In this document: piece by piece, positions 10,347-20,640 of the stretch
Position numbering within the stretch: the first letter of the stretch is position 1
Layout of the letters: each line of letters starts with the position of its first letter
Source of the DNA: Trichobilharzia regenti
Taxonomy: Eukaryota > Platyhelminthes > Trematoda > Strigeidida > Schistosomatidae
Assembly: GCA_944472135.2 (NCBI GenBank)
Contig: OX235270.1
Location: 115,707,842-115,771,841, forward strand
Length of the DNA: 64,000 nt
Direction of reading: 5' to 3'
The notes under the pieces: model-generated
Database searches by the model: none
Seen by the model: only the letters and a program-made list of their open reading frames with translations
Told to the model about the DNA's origin: nothing
Made by a program: the position numbers and the translations under genes

Positions 10347-11852
10347 TTATCTACCTGCAAGACCACCACCACTGCCGTCTTTTACTATCAGCTCAGGCTT
10401 AGCACTGGCATCTGATGATAGGTGGGCTACATGCTGATCAATCACACTGACAGTCTCACAAGTATGCATGCCTTCTGCAACTGAATCTGCATTTATTTCT
10501 ACTTCACGTTCAAGTTCTACAGAACCTTTATTTAACTTAGCGGTAGTAGGCATATCCCTCATCTCATCATGATCAACCAAAGACAAATCTGCACTATCAT
10601 GATCATTACCACAAATATTCAATTTACCGTCAAGTTCATCATTTTCAAACTCTTTAATAACAGAAGTAGACAATTTTGGTTCCTCCTCGCAAATCCTAAA
10701 AGGTTTTATATCTTCACTCTGACTAGTTATACTTTGTAAACTTGTGGAGTCAGAACTCCACTCTGAAGCAGTAACTCTATTCTGTGACACTCTATTCAAC
10801 AACGGCTTACCAGTTGCAACTACAGACTTCTTCACAACACCGTTATCGTCACACAATTCGGAGTCAGACCTGGAGTTTACATTTAGCTTATCACTGAACT
10901 TGCTCACCGGTTCACAGTTCACTTCTGTATGCACCTCTTGCACACGTGTAAAACAAAACCGTGTTTGTCTTGCATCTTGTAACTTATCTGTTAAGGATGT
11001 ACTACGAAACCTGTTACACTCACTAGGTCTATATGCATTACTATACATCATGGAGCCTTCTCGATATCCACCTCTCTGAGGCCTACTCGTCATCAATGAT
11101 TGCATTTTGATCTCAGACTGCTCTATTCTAGGGGTGAGATGTAATAGACTGGCGAACTTGCTCATAGATTGAATGACACTATCTTTTACTAGCTTCAGGA
11201 TATCATCAAATTTTGGCTCGATACCCTCATCCTCCATACGGGAGCTTATCTTCACCCACTTCCTTTGCAGTCGAGTAGGTAGACGTCTTGCTATTACTTC
11301 TAGTATAAAACTCGAGTTGAGGTCACTCATGCGATTCATCGAAATCATTCCATTCTTGTAAATTAGCAAATTATCTAAAAACTCAGTGAGTGCCTGGGAG
11401 TCATCCTGTAATTGACCACCATTACCCTTAACAGCCTCGAATAATTTCCCTGCAATCATCGGAGGTCTTCCAAACCTTTGACGTATTATGCTCATAGCCT
11501 CGTAGTAGCCCTCTTTCGGCTTCATAAACTTACAGCACTGTATAGCTCTTGAAGCATCTCCAGTGCAATATCTCATCAAATACATTAACTTCAATTCATC
11601 ATTTAATAAAAAACCACTCAACATGATCTCAAACTCCTTTACAAATTGTAAATAATCAACCGGGTTTCCATCAAAACACCGTGGTTCAAATTTAGGTAGT
11701 TTGATGTTCCTATTATCCCTGAACGGCGAAACAGAAACATCAACCATGTCATGCTTAACATCAGACACATCGTTACAATTAACAGACAAGTCACCATGAC
11801 TTACTTTCCTGTTTGTATCCAAGACACTCTGTCCCTTCTTTGACCCAGGCAT
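10347..11852 (-). CDS. Gag-like protein (DUF1759 type), copy 3
   Basis: Intact 501-codon ORF, same start and stop as copies 1 and 2 with a single substitution (Ile at residue 123). Same DUF1759-like segment at about residues 52-200, acidic C-terminal half and no zinc knuckle. It lies inside the only copy with both LTRs and both target duplications, so this is the reference copy for the element. Confidence 0.87.
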   Translation of the reverse strand: MPGSKKGQSVLDTNRKVSHGDLSVNCNDVSDVKHDMVDVSVSPFRDNRNIKLPKFEPRCFDGNPVDYLQFVKEFEIMLSGFLLNDELKLMYLMRYCTGDASRAIQCCKFMKPKEGYYEAMSIIRQRFGRPPMIAGKLFEAVKGNGGQLQDDSQALTEFLDNLLIYKNGMISMNRMSDLNSSFILEVIARRLPTRLQRKWVKISSRMEDEGIEPKFDDILKLVKDSVIQSMSKFASLLHLTPRIEQSEIKMQSLMTSRPQRGGYREGSMMYSNAYRPSECNRFRSTSLTDKLQDARQTRFCFTRVQEVHTEVNCEPVSKFSDKLNVNSRSDSELCDDNGVVKKSVVATGKPLLNRVSQNRVTASEWSSDSTSLQSITSQSEDIKPFRICEEEPKLSTSVIKEFENDELDGKLNICGNDHDSADLSLVDHDEMRDMPTTAKLNKGSVELEREVEINADSVAEGMHTCETVSVIDQHVAHLSSDASAKPELIVKDGSGGGLAGR

Positions 11853-11996
11853 TGTTGAACTTGAGCGAATTCCAAAAAAGTTCCAGATATTGCTTGTTCA
11901 AAGAGGACTTAACCAGCACCAGGAGAAATGAACGGCGACTATCCAAACTTTCACCAACTGTTTGAATCAACCAGATCTGTTTCTATCGTCAGAAAC

Positions 11997-12354
11997 TGTC
12001 AATCACGTCTCATAAACCGTTAATGCCCAGCTCTCGCTACGCTCGGGCCCACGCTGTTCTTCGAAGATTTCAGAAACGCTTAGTTATGACGGACGAAAAC
12101 ACCAAAACACCGATCTGCCGCTTGATATTTCTTTATTGTTACACCAACATATAAAAAGAATAAGTGAACTAAGGTCTGTGAACAAATATTACAATAATAA
12201 ATCATTGTATTACTTCTGACGATGTTTTACTCTTCTTTCTGAACAGCGACCGATGAGACGATGACTGTCGTATTGATGCCTCCGCGAAAATTGGGGAAGT
12301 TGATTTTAAGCAAACAACCAAGAATTGATCGTTCAATCTTCAACTCCATTGACA
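11997..12354 (-). repeat. 5' LTR of Gag-only element copy 3
   Basis: 358 bp, TGTCAAT...ATTGACA, followed by ATGGG (12355-12359), completing the target duplication. Confidence 0.94.
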
Positions 12355-12745
12355 ATGGGATAAATGGTTTGGAATTAATCATAGCAGTTAGAATACAGTT
12401 AGAATACATGCAGGGAAGTACTATTGATTCAGCATCCGGTGAATTTTTCATTCTTTTCGATCTAGTACCAGTCACAAACCTCTGACATACTCTCTGAACT
12501 CAACTTCAGATGAGTATTCACCTAGGGAATCATGACAACTGGACTACGTTTCACAGTTTACATCAGATATTCGCCATGTATGCGGAGTGAACAACACTGT
12601 GGCAGATGCCCTGTCGCGCGTTTGTTCCCTCACCCAAATCGACGGCATAGACCTTGTAAAACTGGCTCGTCTTCAAAAAGAGGATACTGAGCTTCAACAT
12701 GAGTTGTCGAAAACAACCCTACAATTAGCTGAGAAACCCTTAGGT
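12355..12745 (+). pseudogene. Boudicca/CsRn1-like Ty3 remnant: RNase H C-terminus and tether
   Basis: Same RNase H tail as at 3673-4007 (EYSPRES, stop, QLDYVSQFTSDIRHV, VADALSRV), continuing collinearly into KLARLQKEDTELQHELS and LQLAEKPLG before being cut by the (TAA)n tail of a LINE at about 12746. The frame resumes after the LINE near 16357 with the integrase of the same element type. The two pieces are one split Ty3 copy. The in-frame TGA in RNase H shows it is inactive. Confidence 0.8.
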
Positions 12746-12839
12746 ATAATAATAATAATAATAATTTATTTTCATATAAACATAAATTTACATGAAAATG
12801 CATGCCATTTTTACAGGCACGATCAAGGATGATATAATG

Positions 12840-14657
12840 TCAAATCTTAAATTGTCTACAAGTTAATAATGTTTCAACAGTTAAATATTTGATATATATA
12901 TAAATACACATTGTCTGAACTAGGCTGTATAGTTATTGAATTGTACAATTGTCCTCCAGGTTGAGCGGGAAAATCGACTTCGTTTCGTTTTCATCCCGTG
13001 GTTGTAGGCATACGATAATCAACCAATATTGAGGTAAGTACAACGTTTACAAGGAATTGGAAGCTGTTTTAGAAAAATTAAAGTGCTGTGGTGTAACATT
13101 AAAGTGTAATAGATTAAGTGAGTGAAATATATCATTAATAAACACATTTATATAGAAAACAGAATGGGGAAGTAATTAATCCTTAGGCCGACAACGTTCA
13201 TTTGCAATGTATAATGAAACCAATATATTTTATACTATCATGCGTTCACTTTTGGCTTTAATACAATTATTTTCAAGCCAGTTGTCTTTATTTCATGTCT
13301 TTTTTTCTATTTGGTGCACAACCGTACCCTCCAGAGAATAGGAATAGAATAAGTCGAATCAAATTCATAAAGAGCTATAAAATGTTAGGTTTAATGGAAT
13401 ATAATGAGAATCAAGTAAAGACGTTATTAGAAAATAAGTGAGACAAGATATTGTGAAGTGGTATTTAAAGATCTGACAATGGATAGCAAGTTAATTCATA
13501 AGATGCCCCATAAATCTGTGCAGATCCCACGTGGTCGCATCTCAACAATAGGCTGAGCGAATGGTATATATTTAAAGGTAGAAGCATTATCTGTCAAGGC
13601 GTTCACTATTATCTTTTTCAAGATAAAGATCTAAGCCCTCATAAAAATCAGAAATATCTCGAGCCTTTAATTTGTATATTGCTGTTCCTGCAGAATGGGG
13701 CGATTCACCTTAGTGACCACCACCATATCTACTGATCAGCTAACGCCACCCTCCCTCCTTTTTTGATGTTAGGCTCTGAGACTATGATTATTATGGCTAC
13801 CGCAAATATATTGCTTGGTACCAGACATGTTCGTACCCCATATTCCATCTCCCTAGCTTTCTTAATGAGTGCTTCCAATAGGTCTCCACGTACATCTTTA
13901 CGAACATATTATATATGTGTGCATGCATCCTGATGAACAGATTACTTTATAAGAAGTTAAAACCTTAAAGAGTAAAACGAATAGGTATTGTGAATAGTGG
14001 AGCAAGATTTAGCAGAATACTATAGTTAAGGTTCAATTTAGGTAGTATGGACTGAAGGTAAGGTCGGTTGGCAGGACTTAGTGTACTAAATTTTCATGAC
14101 AGTCTTATATATAGTAAACATCTGACATTGCAAAGTAACGTGTCTAGACATATTATAAAAAGATATTAACACAGAACCAACGAAATTTTGGCGTTTTTTA
14201 ACAATACTGCAGTGTGTGTATACTGAAGAATGGTGGTTAGTCTACAGGGAGCCGTAGAGTAAATCAAACCATATATGATAAGAGTATAATCAATAATATA
14301 GTTCGTATATCAAATATTACACTAGGTTCAATAATTGAGTGTTATAAGGGAAACAAGCGTGGTAAAGCAAGAGAACATTTGATGCATAAATATTTTAAGT
14401 ATTTTAATATCCATCTAATTTAAGAGTTGAACATGCATGATTAATAAGTATTGTTATATTAGTATATACATATGTAAAACGTTAAAAGGTGTGGATGCTA
14501 TTACAATTATTTCCAGTGTTACTTTCACCAACACAACTTAGTGAAAATTATAGAGAATAGAAATCAGTAAATTAGTTAACGTTCGCTGCGTGAGTATTAG
14601 AGTCGAGATATACGTATGTGACTATACTGAAGACTGGACTGGCCTTCAATTTCCGTT
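12840..14657 (-). other. Non-coding 3' region of the CR1-like LINE
   Basis: No ORF of note on either strand and no second RT fragment seen. Assigned to the LINE only because it lies between its ORF and its 3' tail. An older nested repeat cannot be excluded. Confidence 0.45.
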
Positions 14658-16348
14658 CTACCAACAGTTGTGGTCTTTTAGACGAGCTAGGGTGGACATG
14701 TTAAAGTGTCTTTCTAGGCTCCGTTTGAACCCATCAGGGTTTTCACAACATCTTATTTCAGGTGGTAGTTGGTTCCAAAGAGTGCAATATTTTATGGTGA
14801 AAAAGTTTGCCCTAATGGATTTTCTGTGGGTAGCCACCTTGACAAGGTAGTCGTGGTTTCGCAGCTGATATGATTTAATATTTTCCCAAGTTATGGATGA
14901 GTTACTGTAGCAGTGTTTCCTAATGACTTTGAAGAGTAGAAATAGGTTGCACTTCACTCTCCTTAACCACAGAGGCTCTAATTTCAGACGTACACACCTG
15001 TCAACATATTCCACTTGTTGGTCGAACCCTATTATGCGTTTCGTGAGGAATCTCTGGACACTTTCGATTTTTTTTCTGTCTACAGTCCTGAGGTTACTAA
15101 ATAGGAGAGCACAATATTCAAGTTTGGGACGGATACATGTCCTATATATAGCTAATCTTGCTTCTTGGGTGTAGAAGTTACGCAGTACAAAGCCAGTAAG
15201 TCGTTTACAGTCAGATACAACCTTATTTGCGTGATCGGAAAAGGATAAATCTGAGTATGTTATCCCGAGGTCTGTGACTGTGTTCAGTTTTGACAGGAGC
15301 TTACCGTACATGTATAGGCACATTATCGGTTTCCAGCGTCCAAGGTGGGTTATACCGCACTTGTCTGGGTTGAAAGTCAGTTGCCACTTTTCGCTCCAAT
15401 CGCCTAGATCATTTAAGTCTTGTTGGATCTTGCTTTCGACGCTCATATCACCGTACCCATAATCATATACTATCTTGAGATCATCTGCAAAAAGGTATGG
15501 CTTGCCATACTTGATTACAGAGACTATGTCATTTATAAATAAGAGGAATAGAATAGGGCCAAGAACACTACCTTGTATTACACCACTGGTTATCGGCTTT
15601 GAGGAAGACAACTGGTGGTTGATTTTGACTAATTGCTCTCTTTCTGTGAGAAAAGAACTTATCCATTTGTGAAGATTTCCGGTTATTCCGTAGGATTGGA
15701 GTTTTGTTAGGAGTCTGATATGTGGGACTTTATCGAAGGCCTTGCTAACGTCAAGAAACAATGTTGTTACCGAACGCCCATTATCAATGCTTTGTGTGAT
15801 GTAGTCAAAATAATCTAAGTGGCAAGTAATGCACGACCTTCTACTTAAGAAACCGTATTGGGATGGGGATAGTAGGTCATTTGACAGCAAGTACTGAATG
15901 ATTTGAGTCTTAACTATCTTTTCCATTACACGTGAAACTACAGACGTGATGTTGATGGGGCGGTAGTTGTTGATATCAGCTATAGGCCCGTATTTATGGA
16001 TAGGTACAATATAAGACTTCTTCCAGCAGTTAGGGTATGTCCCATCGCTTAATGAAATTGAGTATAACTTGAGTAAGAGTAAACTCATGTCATTACCACC
16101 TTTTTTCAGCAGAACGGAAGATATACCGTCTGGGCCAGTAGTGTTACTAAGCTTAAGATTTGCGACAGCTTTATCGATCTCATGTGTGGTGAAAATTATG
16201 TCACTTAAACATTCGTCTGTTTTACGTGGGAAATCCACGACTTCATCGTTCTCTAAGGTGTATAATCTGGCGAAGTGCTTGCTAAACAGTTCACATATCG
16301 CCTCATTATTTTCGTAAGCAATGCCGTCTAAGTATATTATTTTCGGAT
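14658..16348 (-). CDS. Reverse transcriptase domain of CR1-like LINE (5'-truncated ORF)
   Basis: The listed 526-residue ORF (first ATG at 16238) is open a further 110 nt upstream, so it is the C-terminal part of a longer ORF2. Residues counted from that ATG: TGPDGIS near 34-40 (RT motif 0), YRPINITSV at 92, LDVSKAFDK at 162-170 (catalytic Asp), SGVIQGSVLGP at 218-228, and FADDLK at 250-255 (catalytic pair). The C-terminal stretch with YQLRNHDYL and LWNQLPPE is the usual tail of CR1/Jockey-type LINE proteins. No stop or frameshift is seen in the 526 codons, so this truncated copy is young. The endonuclease domain is missing. Confidence 0.88.
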
Positions 16349-16356
16349 AAGAGATA

Positions 16357-17573
16357 CTATTCTATGCGATATTTTCACGAGTACTCTTCGCCCCATCGTG
16401 CCTAAAAGTTATCGCCGTAACGTCTTCAATATGTTGCATGGCTTATCTCACTCAGGTATTCGAACTACTGTCAAGCTCGTAACTAGTCGGTTTTGTTGGC
16501 CTGGTATTAATAAAGAAGTAAGGGAATGGGAACGCACGTGCTTAGCTTGTCAAAAGTGCAAGGTATTATGACACACCAAAAGCCCACTTGGCACCTCTCT
16601 TCTCCCTGACGCTCGTTTTGAACACGTCCATATAGATTTGGTTGGACCCCTTCCTGAATCCCATGGATATGCCTATATTTTAACTTGTATCGATCGATTC
16701 ACACGATGGCCGCAAGCAGTACCCATCATGGACGTATCTGCTGAAACAGTCGCACGCGTCTTCGTAGAAAGATGGATCGCAAACTTTGTATGCCCATCTT
16801 TGATAACAACTGATCGCGGGCGGCTATTCGAAGGTGGCTTACTCTTCGCCCTGACTAAAATCATAGGTTGCATGCGTTTTCGAACAACAGCCTACCATCC
16901 ACAAGGTAATGATTTGGCAGGACGTCTACACAGAGAGTTGAAAGCTGGTTTGTTAGGTGCAAACAATACCCATTGGACTGAATCCCTTCCGTTATTCCTC
17001 CTAGGTTTTCGAAACTCCTCTAAAAGCGAGGCTGGTTGTACTACCACTGAGCTAGTATACGGCACGACACTGTGACTGCCTGGTGAATTCGTTTCTCCCT
17101 CGAGCTTCCCACCAGTGGTAGATCACGCTTCATACGTCAGCAGGCTCACAAACGCAATGCGTTCAGTTAAACCTGCTCCCCTTCGTCCACAAGCCATTGA
17201 TGTTTGTGTTCACCCGTGTTTGAAAACTTCTTCACATGTGTTTGTTCGTCGCGACTCTGTGCGCAGACCTCTGGAACCTCCATATGACGGACCTTATAAA
17301 GTAATTAAACGTTCGGATAAATTCTTTGTCTTGGACAAGAAAGGCCGCGAGGACACCGTCAGCATTGACCGTCTGAAACCGGCTTACTTGGAGGGTGATC
17401 CTATTATCCTAGGGGTGAGCGTACCCAACAGTCCACAATTAATCGAATATCCTTTATTCCTCAAACTCACTTGCACGGCGAAAGCCACTGAACCTTCTGT
17501 TGTGCCCTCTAAGAAAACGCTTTCTGGACGTGACGTAAGATTCTCAGAATATCTTCACACCTATATCACATAA
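16357..17573 (+). pseudogene. Boudicca/CsRn1-like Ty3 integrase remnant
   Basis: Continues the split Ty3 copy. The order is a zinc-binding HHCC region (HGLSHSGIR, CLACQKCK), then a stop at about 16569. Next come the core domain with HIDLVGPLP, LITTDRGR and AYHPQGN, a second stop at about 17072, and the C-terminal GPY/F-type module (EPPYDGPYKVI, then SIDRLKPAYL). Where the third catalytic residue (Glu of the D,D-35-E triad) is expected before RLHREL, the codon is Gly. Two stops plus loss of the catalytic Glu make this inactive. Fragments 16638-17075 and 17115-17573 are the open pieces. Confidence 0.85.
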
Positions 17574-17692
17574 CTCAGTGGTGCCATTCACCCAGCTCAC
17601 TTGTTTTTGGTGGTAATAATCTTTTTCAGATACATCAGCTTTTTTATAAAGCAGCTGTCAGTGAACTTTTCCTCAAGTTCCTATTGTTACGA

Positions 17693-17760
17693 AGACGCTT
17701 CGCACCGATAAATACTATATACCTCCTTCGACTTCAACTCCAAAACACCAGTATTGTTAG
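17693..17760 (+). repeat. Possible 3' LTR stump of the Boudicca-like element
   Basis: Starts TGTTACGAAG about 120 bp after the integrase stop, where a 3' LTR is expected, and is cut after about 65 bp by an Sm-alpha-like insertion. There is no second copy in the window to confirm it. Confidence 0.3.
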
Positions 17761-17769
17761 TAGGAAGTT

Positions 17770-17965
17770 ATATTCAATTGGTGGATGGTGGCTAGCAGTG
17801 GAATCCAGGATGCGAATTTTGTCCTGTTTGGGACTCGTCAGCTGGACGCACCTGCATATCTAAGTGAGTGATAATGTTCCCAGAGAGGCTCGAACCCAGT
17901 GCCTATAGTTTCAAACTCCAAAGCGTTATACACTAGACCACTTTGGCCACGAGCGCCACCTCTTG
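17770..17965 (-). repeat. Sm-alpha-like SINE with degenerate hammerhead ribozyme
   Basis: On the minus strand a tRNA-like promoter pair comes first: an A-box-like TGGCCAAAGTGG near 17940-17952 and a B box GGGTTCGAGCC (17887-17897). About 45 nt further on is a hammerhead layout: stem I strand GUCCAG, core CUGACGA (17835-17841), stem II GUCC/GGAC, then AAAA (17817-17820), a short stem III, and AUC (17809-17811) followed by CUGGAU, which pairs with stem I. The family is known in schistosomes as Sm-alpha. The conserved GAAA core is AAAA here, so G12 is lost and the ribozyme is probably inactive. Confidence 0.72.
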
Positions 17966-20281
17966 TGCGATGGGCCATATTAATTATTCAATTGAATTTT
18001 TGTTTTTCCCGTCGATTGATTGGATCGAAGTGCTCGGTCTCAGGTTGACATGTCGGCTTCTTGTGCAGATGCTTCAGTGATGTCTGGGAATTTAATTAGT
18101 ATACATCCTCTCTAGGCTGAGTACGCCTGATGAAAGACACACTGGTTGACAGGATAGGCAAATGTTCGTTGGTACCGCTGAATATGTTGCTAGGTCGGTT
18201 TTAGTCTTTAGAAGCCTAAAATGACCGGAGAATTCGATCAAGAACTGGTACGTCACCGGTCCATTTAGTACCATAAATAATAACCCAGACGGATCTATCC
18301 ATGATGTATTGAACAGTATGCTGAGAGTGAGGAACTTCCAGCTGAGGAACTCACTGCTTTGGGAGCAGGTAATTCAAACCTGATCAAGGTAGTCGGTACA
18401 CAAAAATTATAGGCTAAAGCAGCTGGTCTTAATGATTCATTGGATGCTGTATTAACCGATTCCAAAAATTATTGTCATAAGTGTTCTCACTCTGGTATTC
18501 TAGTAGTAGTAGGCATTGTTGGGATTTATAAAACGTTCAAAAACTGGATTCCGGACTCCTTTGGAGATTCATGGCGTTAATCGGGGAAATGTTGCGTATC
18601 TTAATTTTCAGTCCCGAGCTTTCTCTTCTTCCTCCTTTTTGCAAACGAGACATACTTGGTAATCAGGAACAGTTTGCAAGCGATGTTTTTATACCATAAT
18701 ACACAATTACTTAGGTCCAATAGTCGGTAATAATTGCGAGAGTATTTGTACATGTCACTTGTAAAACATGCTCAATGAATATCTTTACTGAACCCACAGT
18801 TATTGGGTCCCTATGTGTTTAAGAGCGATTTCAAAGCATGACCTGAAAATGCCAGCCCTCTGTGAGTCAAGAGCTGTTAAGGGATCAAGAAGGTTAATGG
18901 CTTTCTGAAGGTCTCTAGCCACTTGGCACAAGTACATCGGTAGCTAAATATATGTGTGTGCACAGGTACTTATCGCTTACTCATCACTATGGTTCTCCTA
19001 CTGAAGGTCCTCTCAAGTTTTGACACTATTACTTTTTACGTTATGTAGGAGACTAGCAAAATCGGCTAATTCTATTGAGCGTCGATCACTCTGCCATCAG
19101 AGATACTTTATTTATCTGAGCTAACAGCAGCACATTTCGAGCAGTTGGGTTTTCGAGCGTGGTTGCTGAGCTGTAGTGTGTTTGTTTATCTCTATAATGC
19201 CCCCACACTATCTCTAATAAATACACCCCCTGAAGAGCTGTAAGGATTGTCTTCTCCCTTCACTGTTTGAAGAGATGTTATGAGCAGTATGACTACGAGG
19301 ATAGGTGGTCCAGGATTGAAAGTCAGCAACTCGTGTAACCAAATCACAGGCCTAGCAGAATGGATGGTCACACAACAATCACCTGTGTTGTTTGCATTCG
19401 AGGCCATCAGGCAAGTGACCTCTAGTTTGTTGACAGAAAGCTAACTATACAGCCTTTTAGAATGTCTGATCTACGTTAGAAATTGCTCTTAGTTCTACCT
19501 GGTGAGATGCAACGAGAGAGTTGTGTTTGAAAAGAATCCCCAAAGTCTGACAAGATGATGTTTTCTAATCTCTTGTATGAGCCTATATGTCTATCTGCAA
19601 CAGCCTTAACGAGTCGGCTTAGCCCACGGCGCTAGCCATACTGAAGGCTTCTAGTTCCCTCCGCATTATAACAATGTCTTTCGAAAGCAGCCCAGGAAAG
19701 ACTAATGGGGAGCAGTCAAGAGGAATAGGCAGAATACACAAATTAACAGACTGCAAACTTAGAGACTACGTGACTCCAGGTCCTCGCAACGTGAAGCGCT
19801 AAACAAAGTATCTTTCTGAAAACTAACATGGTGTGGGAAGACCATGAAAGATTACAGGGAATTCACAGTCCGAGGTACTTAAGGTCCATCTCCATCTATG
19901 ATAGTGGAACTGTGGACAGAGGATAGGGGCACAGATGGCCTGCGGAGAGACTGAGCACTTGAAGGTCACTTATGTGTATTATGATTGGTGGACTTCTCCC
20001 TTGCGTAAACTTTATGGCTGATGCGTGTTGTACGTTACTGAGGCGGGCTTTGAGATAATAATAAGATTGGATAGACATTACATTTTATATCTTCAGGGGA
20101 CAAGTTAGTATGTATATTAATTTCACAGATGTGATGAGCATTGGATCCACCTACAAGAAGAATATTACTCGGTAACTTAACCAAAGAAATATAAAGTTCG
20201 AAGATTTGATCTCTTTTGGTTGGTGTAACAAATGTATCAGAGAGTCACTTGTATAATATTTGCTTTTTACAAAAGATAAAG
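17966..20281. other. Intergenic sequence without recognisable genes
   Basis: Only short ORFs with no family resemblance; no tail, LTR or SINE promoter boxes recognised. Probably old decayed repeats. Confidence 0.5.
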
Positions 20282-20640
20282 TGTTAGCCATGTCTCGTAA
20301 ACCGTTAACGCCCAGCTCTTGCTACGCTGAGACTCACGCTGCTCCTTGAAGCTTCTCAGAAACGCTTAGTACTAACGGACGCAAAAACCAAAACACCGAT
20401 TGGCGACTCGAGAATTCTTTATTGTAACACCAACATATAAAAATTGTTATCACTAAGGTCTGTGAACAAATATTACAATAATAAATCACAATATTACTTC
20501 TGACGGTTTACTGCTGACTTCTTTCTGAACAGCGACCAATGAGACGATGACTGGCTGATTGATGCCTCCGCGAAAATTGGGGAAGTTGGTTTAGAGCAAA
20601 CAACCATGAATTCATCGTTCAATCTTCAACTACATTGACA
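20282..20640. repeat. Solo LTR, diverged relative of the Gag-only element LTR
   Basis: A 359-bp sequence collinear with the 358-bp LTR but with many substitutions and small indels, starting TGTTAGCC and ending CATTGACA. It is flanked by TAAAG (20277-20281) and CAAAG (20641-20645), a near-perfect 5-bp target duplication. No internal sequence is attached, so it is a solo LTR left by LTR-LTR recombination. It shows that the family has been active over a long period. Confidence 0.85.

Larger units (their letters stand above)
8578..12354 (-). mobile_element. Gag-only LTR retrotransposon, copy 3, complete (3777 bp)
   Basis: LTRs at 8578-8935 and 11997-12354 enclose a 3061-bp internal region with a single Gag ORF on the minus strand. 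The element is flanked by perfect 5-bp direct repeats ATGGG (8573-8577 and 12355-12359), the hallmark of integrase-mediated insertion of an LTR element. This defines the true ends and shows that a Gag-only element of this structure transposed as a unit. No pol gene fits in the internal region. The supplier of enzymes in trans is unknown; a BEL/Pao element is likely from the Gag type. Confidence 0.93.
12746..16356 (-). mobile_element. CR1/Jockey-like LINE inserted in the Ty3 remnant, 5'-truncated
   Basis: Minus-strand LINE whose 3' end is the (TAA)n run at 12746-12766, next to a stem-loop (ATTTTCAT 12768-12775 with ATGAAAAT 12792-12799). The 3'-terminal 75 bp recur on the plus strand at 23331-23410. 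The RT ORF occupies 14658-16348. Between the ORF stop and the tail lie about 1.9 kb without recognisable coding content, which may be a long 3' UTR or contain another insertion. The 5' end is missing: open frame continues to the junction with no ATG. Confidence 0.82.

Noticed and set aside
18281..18420. Possible transposase remnant
   Set aside because: Only a vague impression; no motif could be supported.
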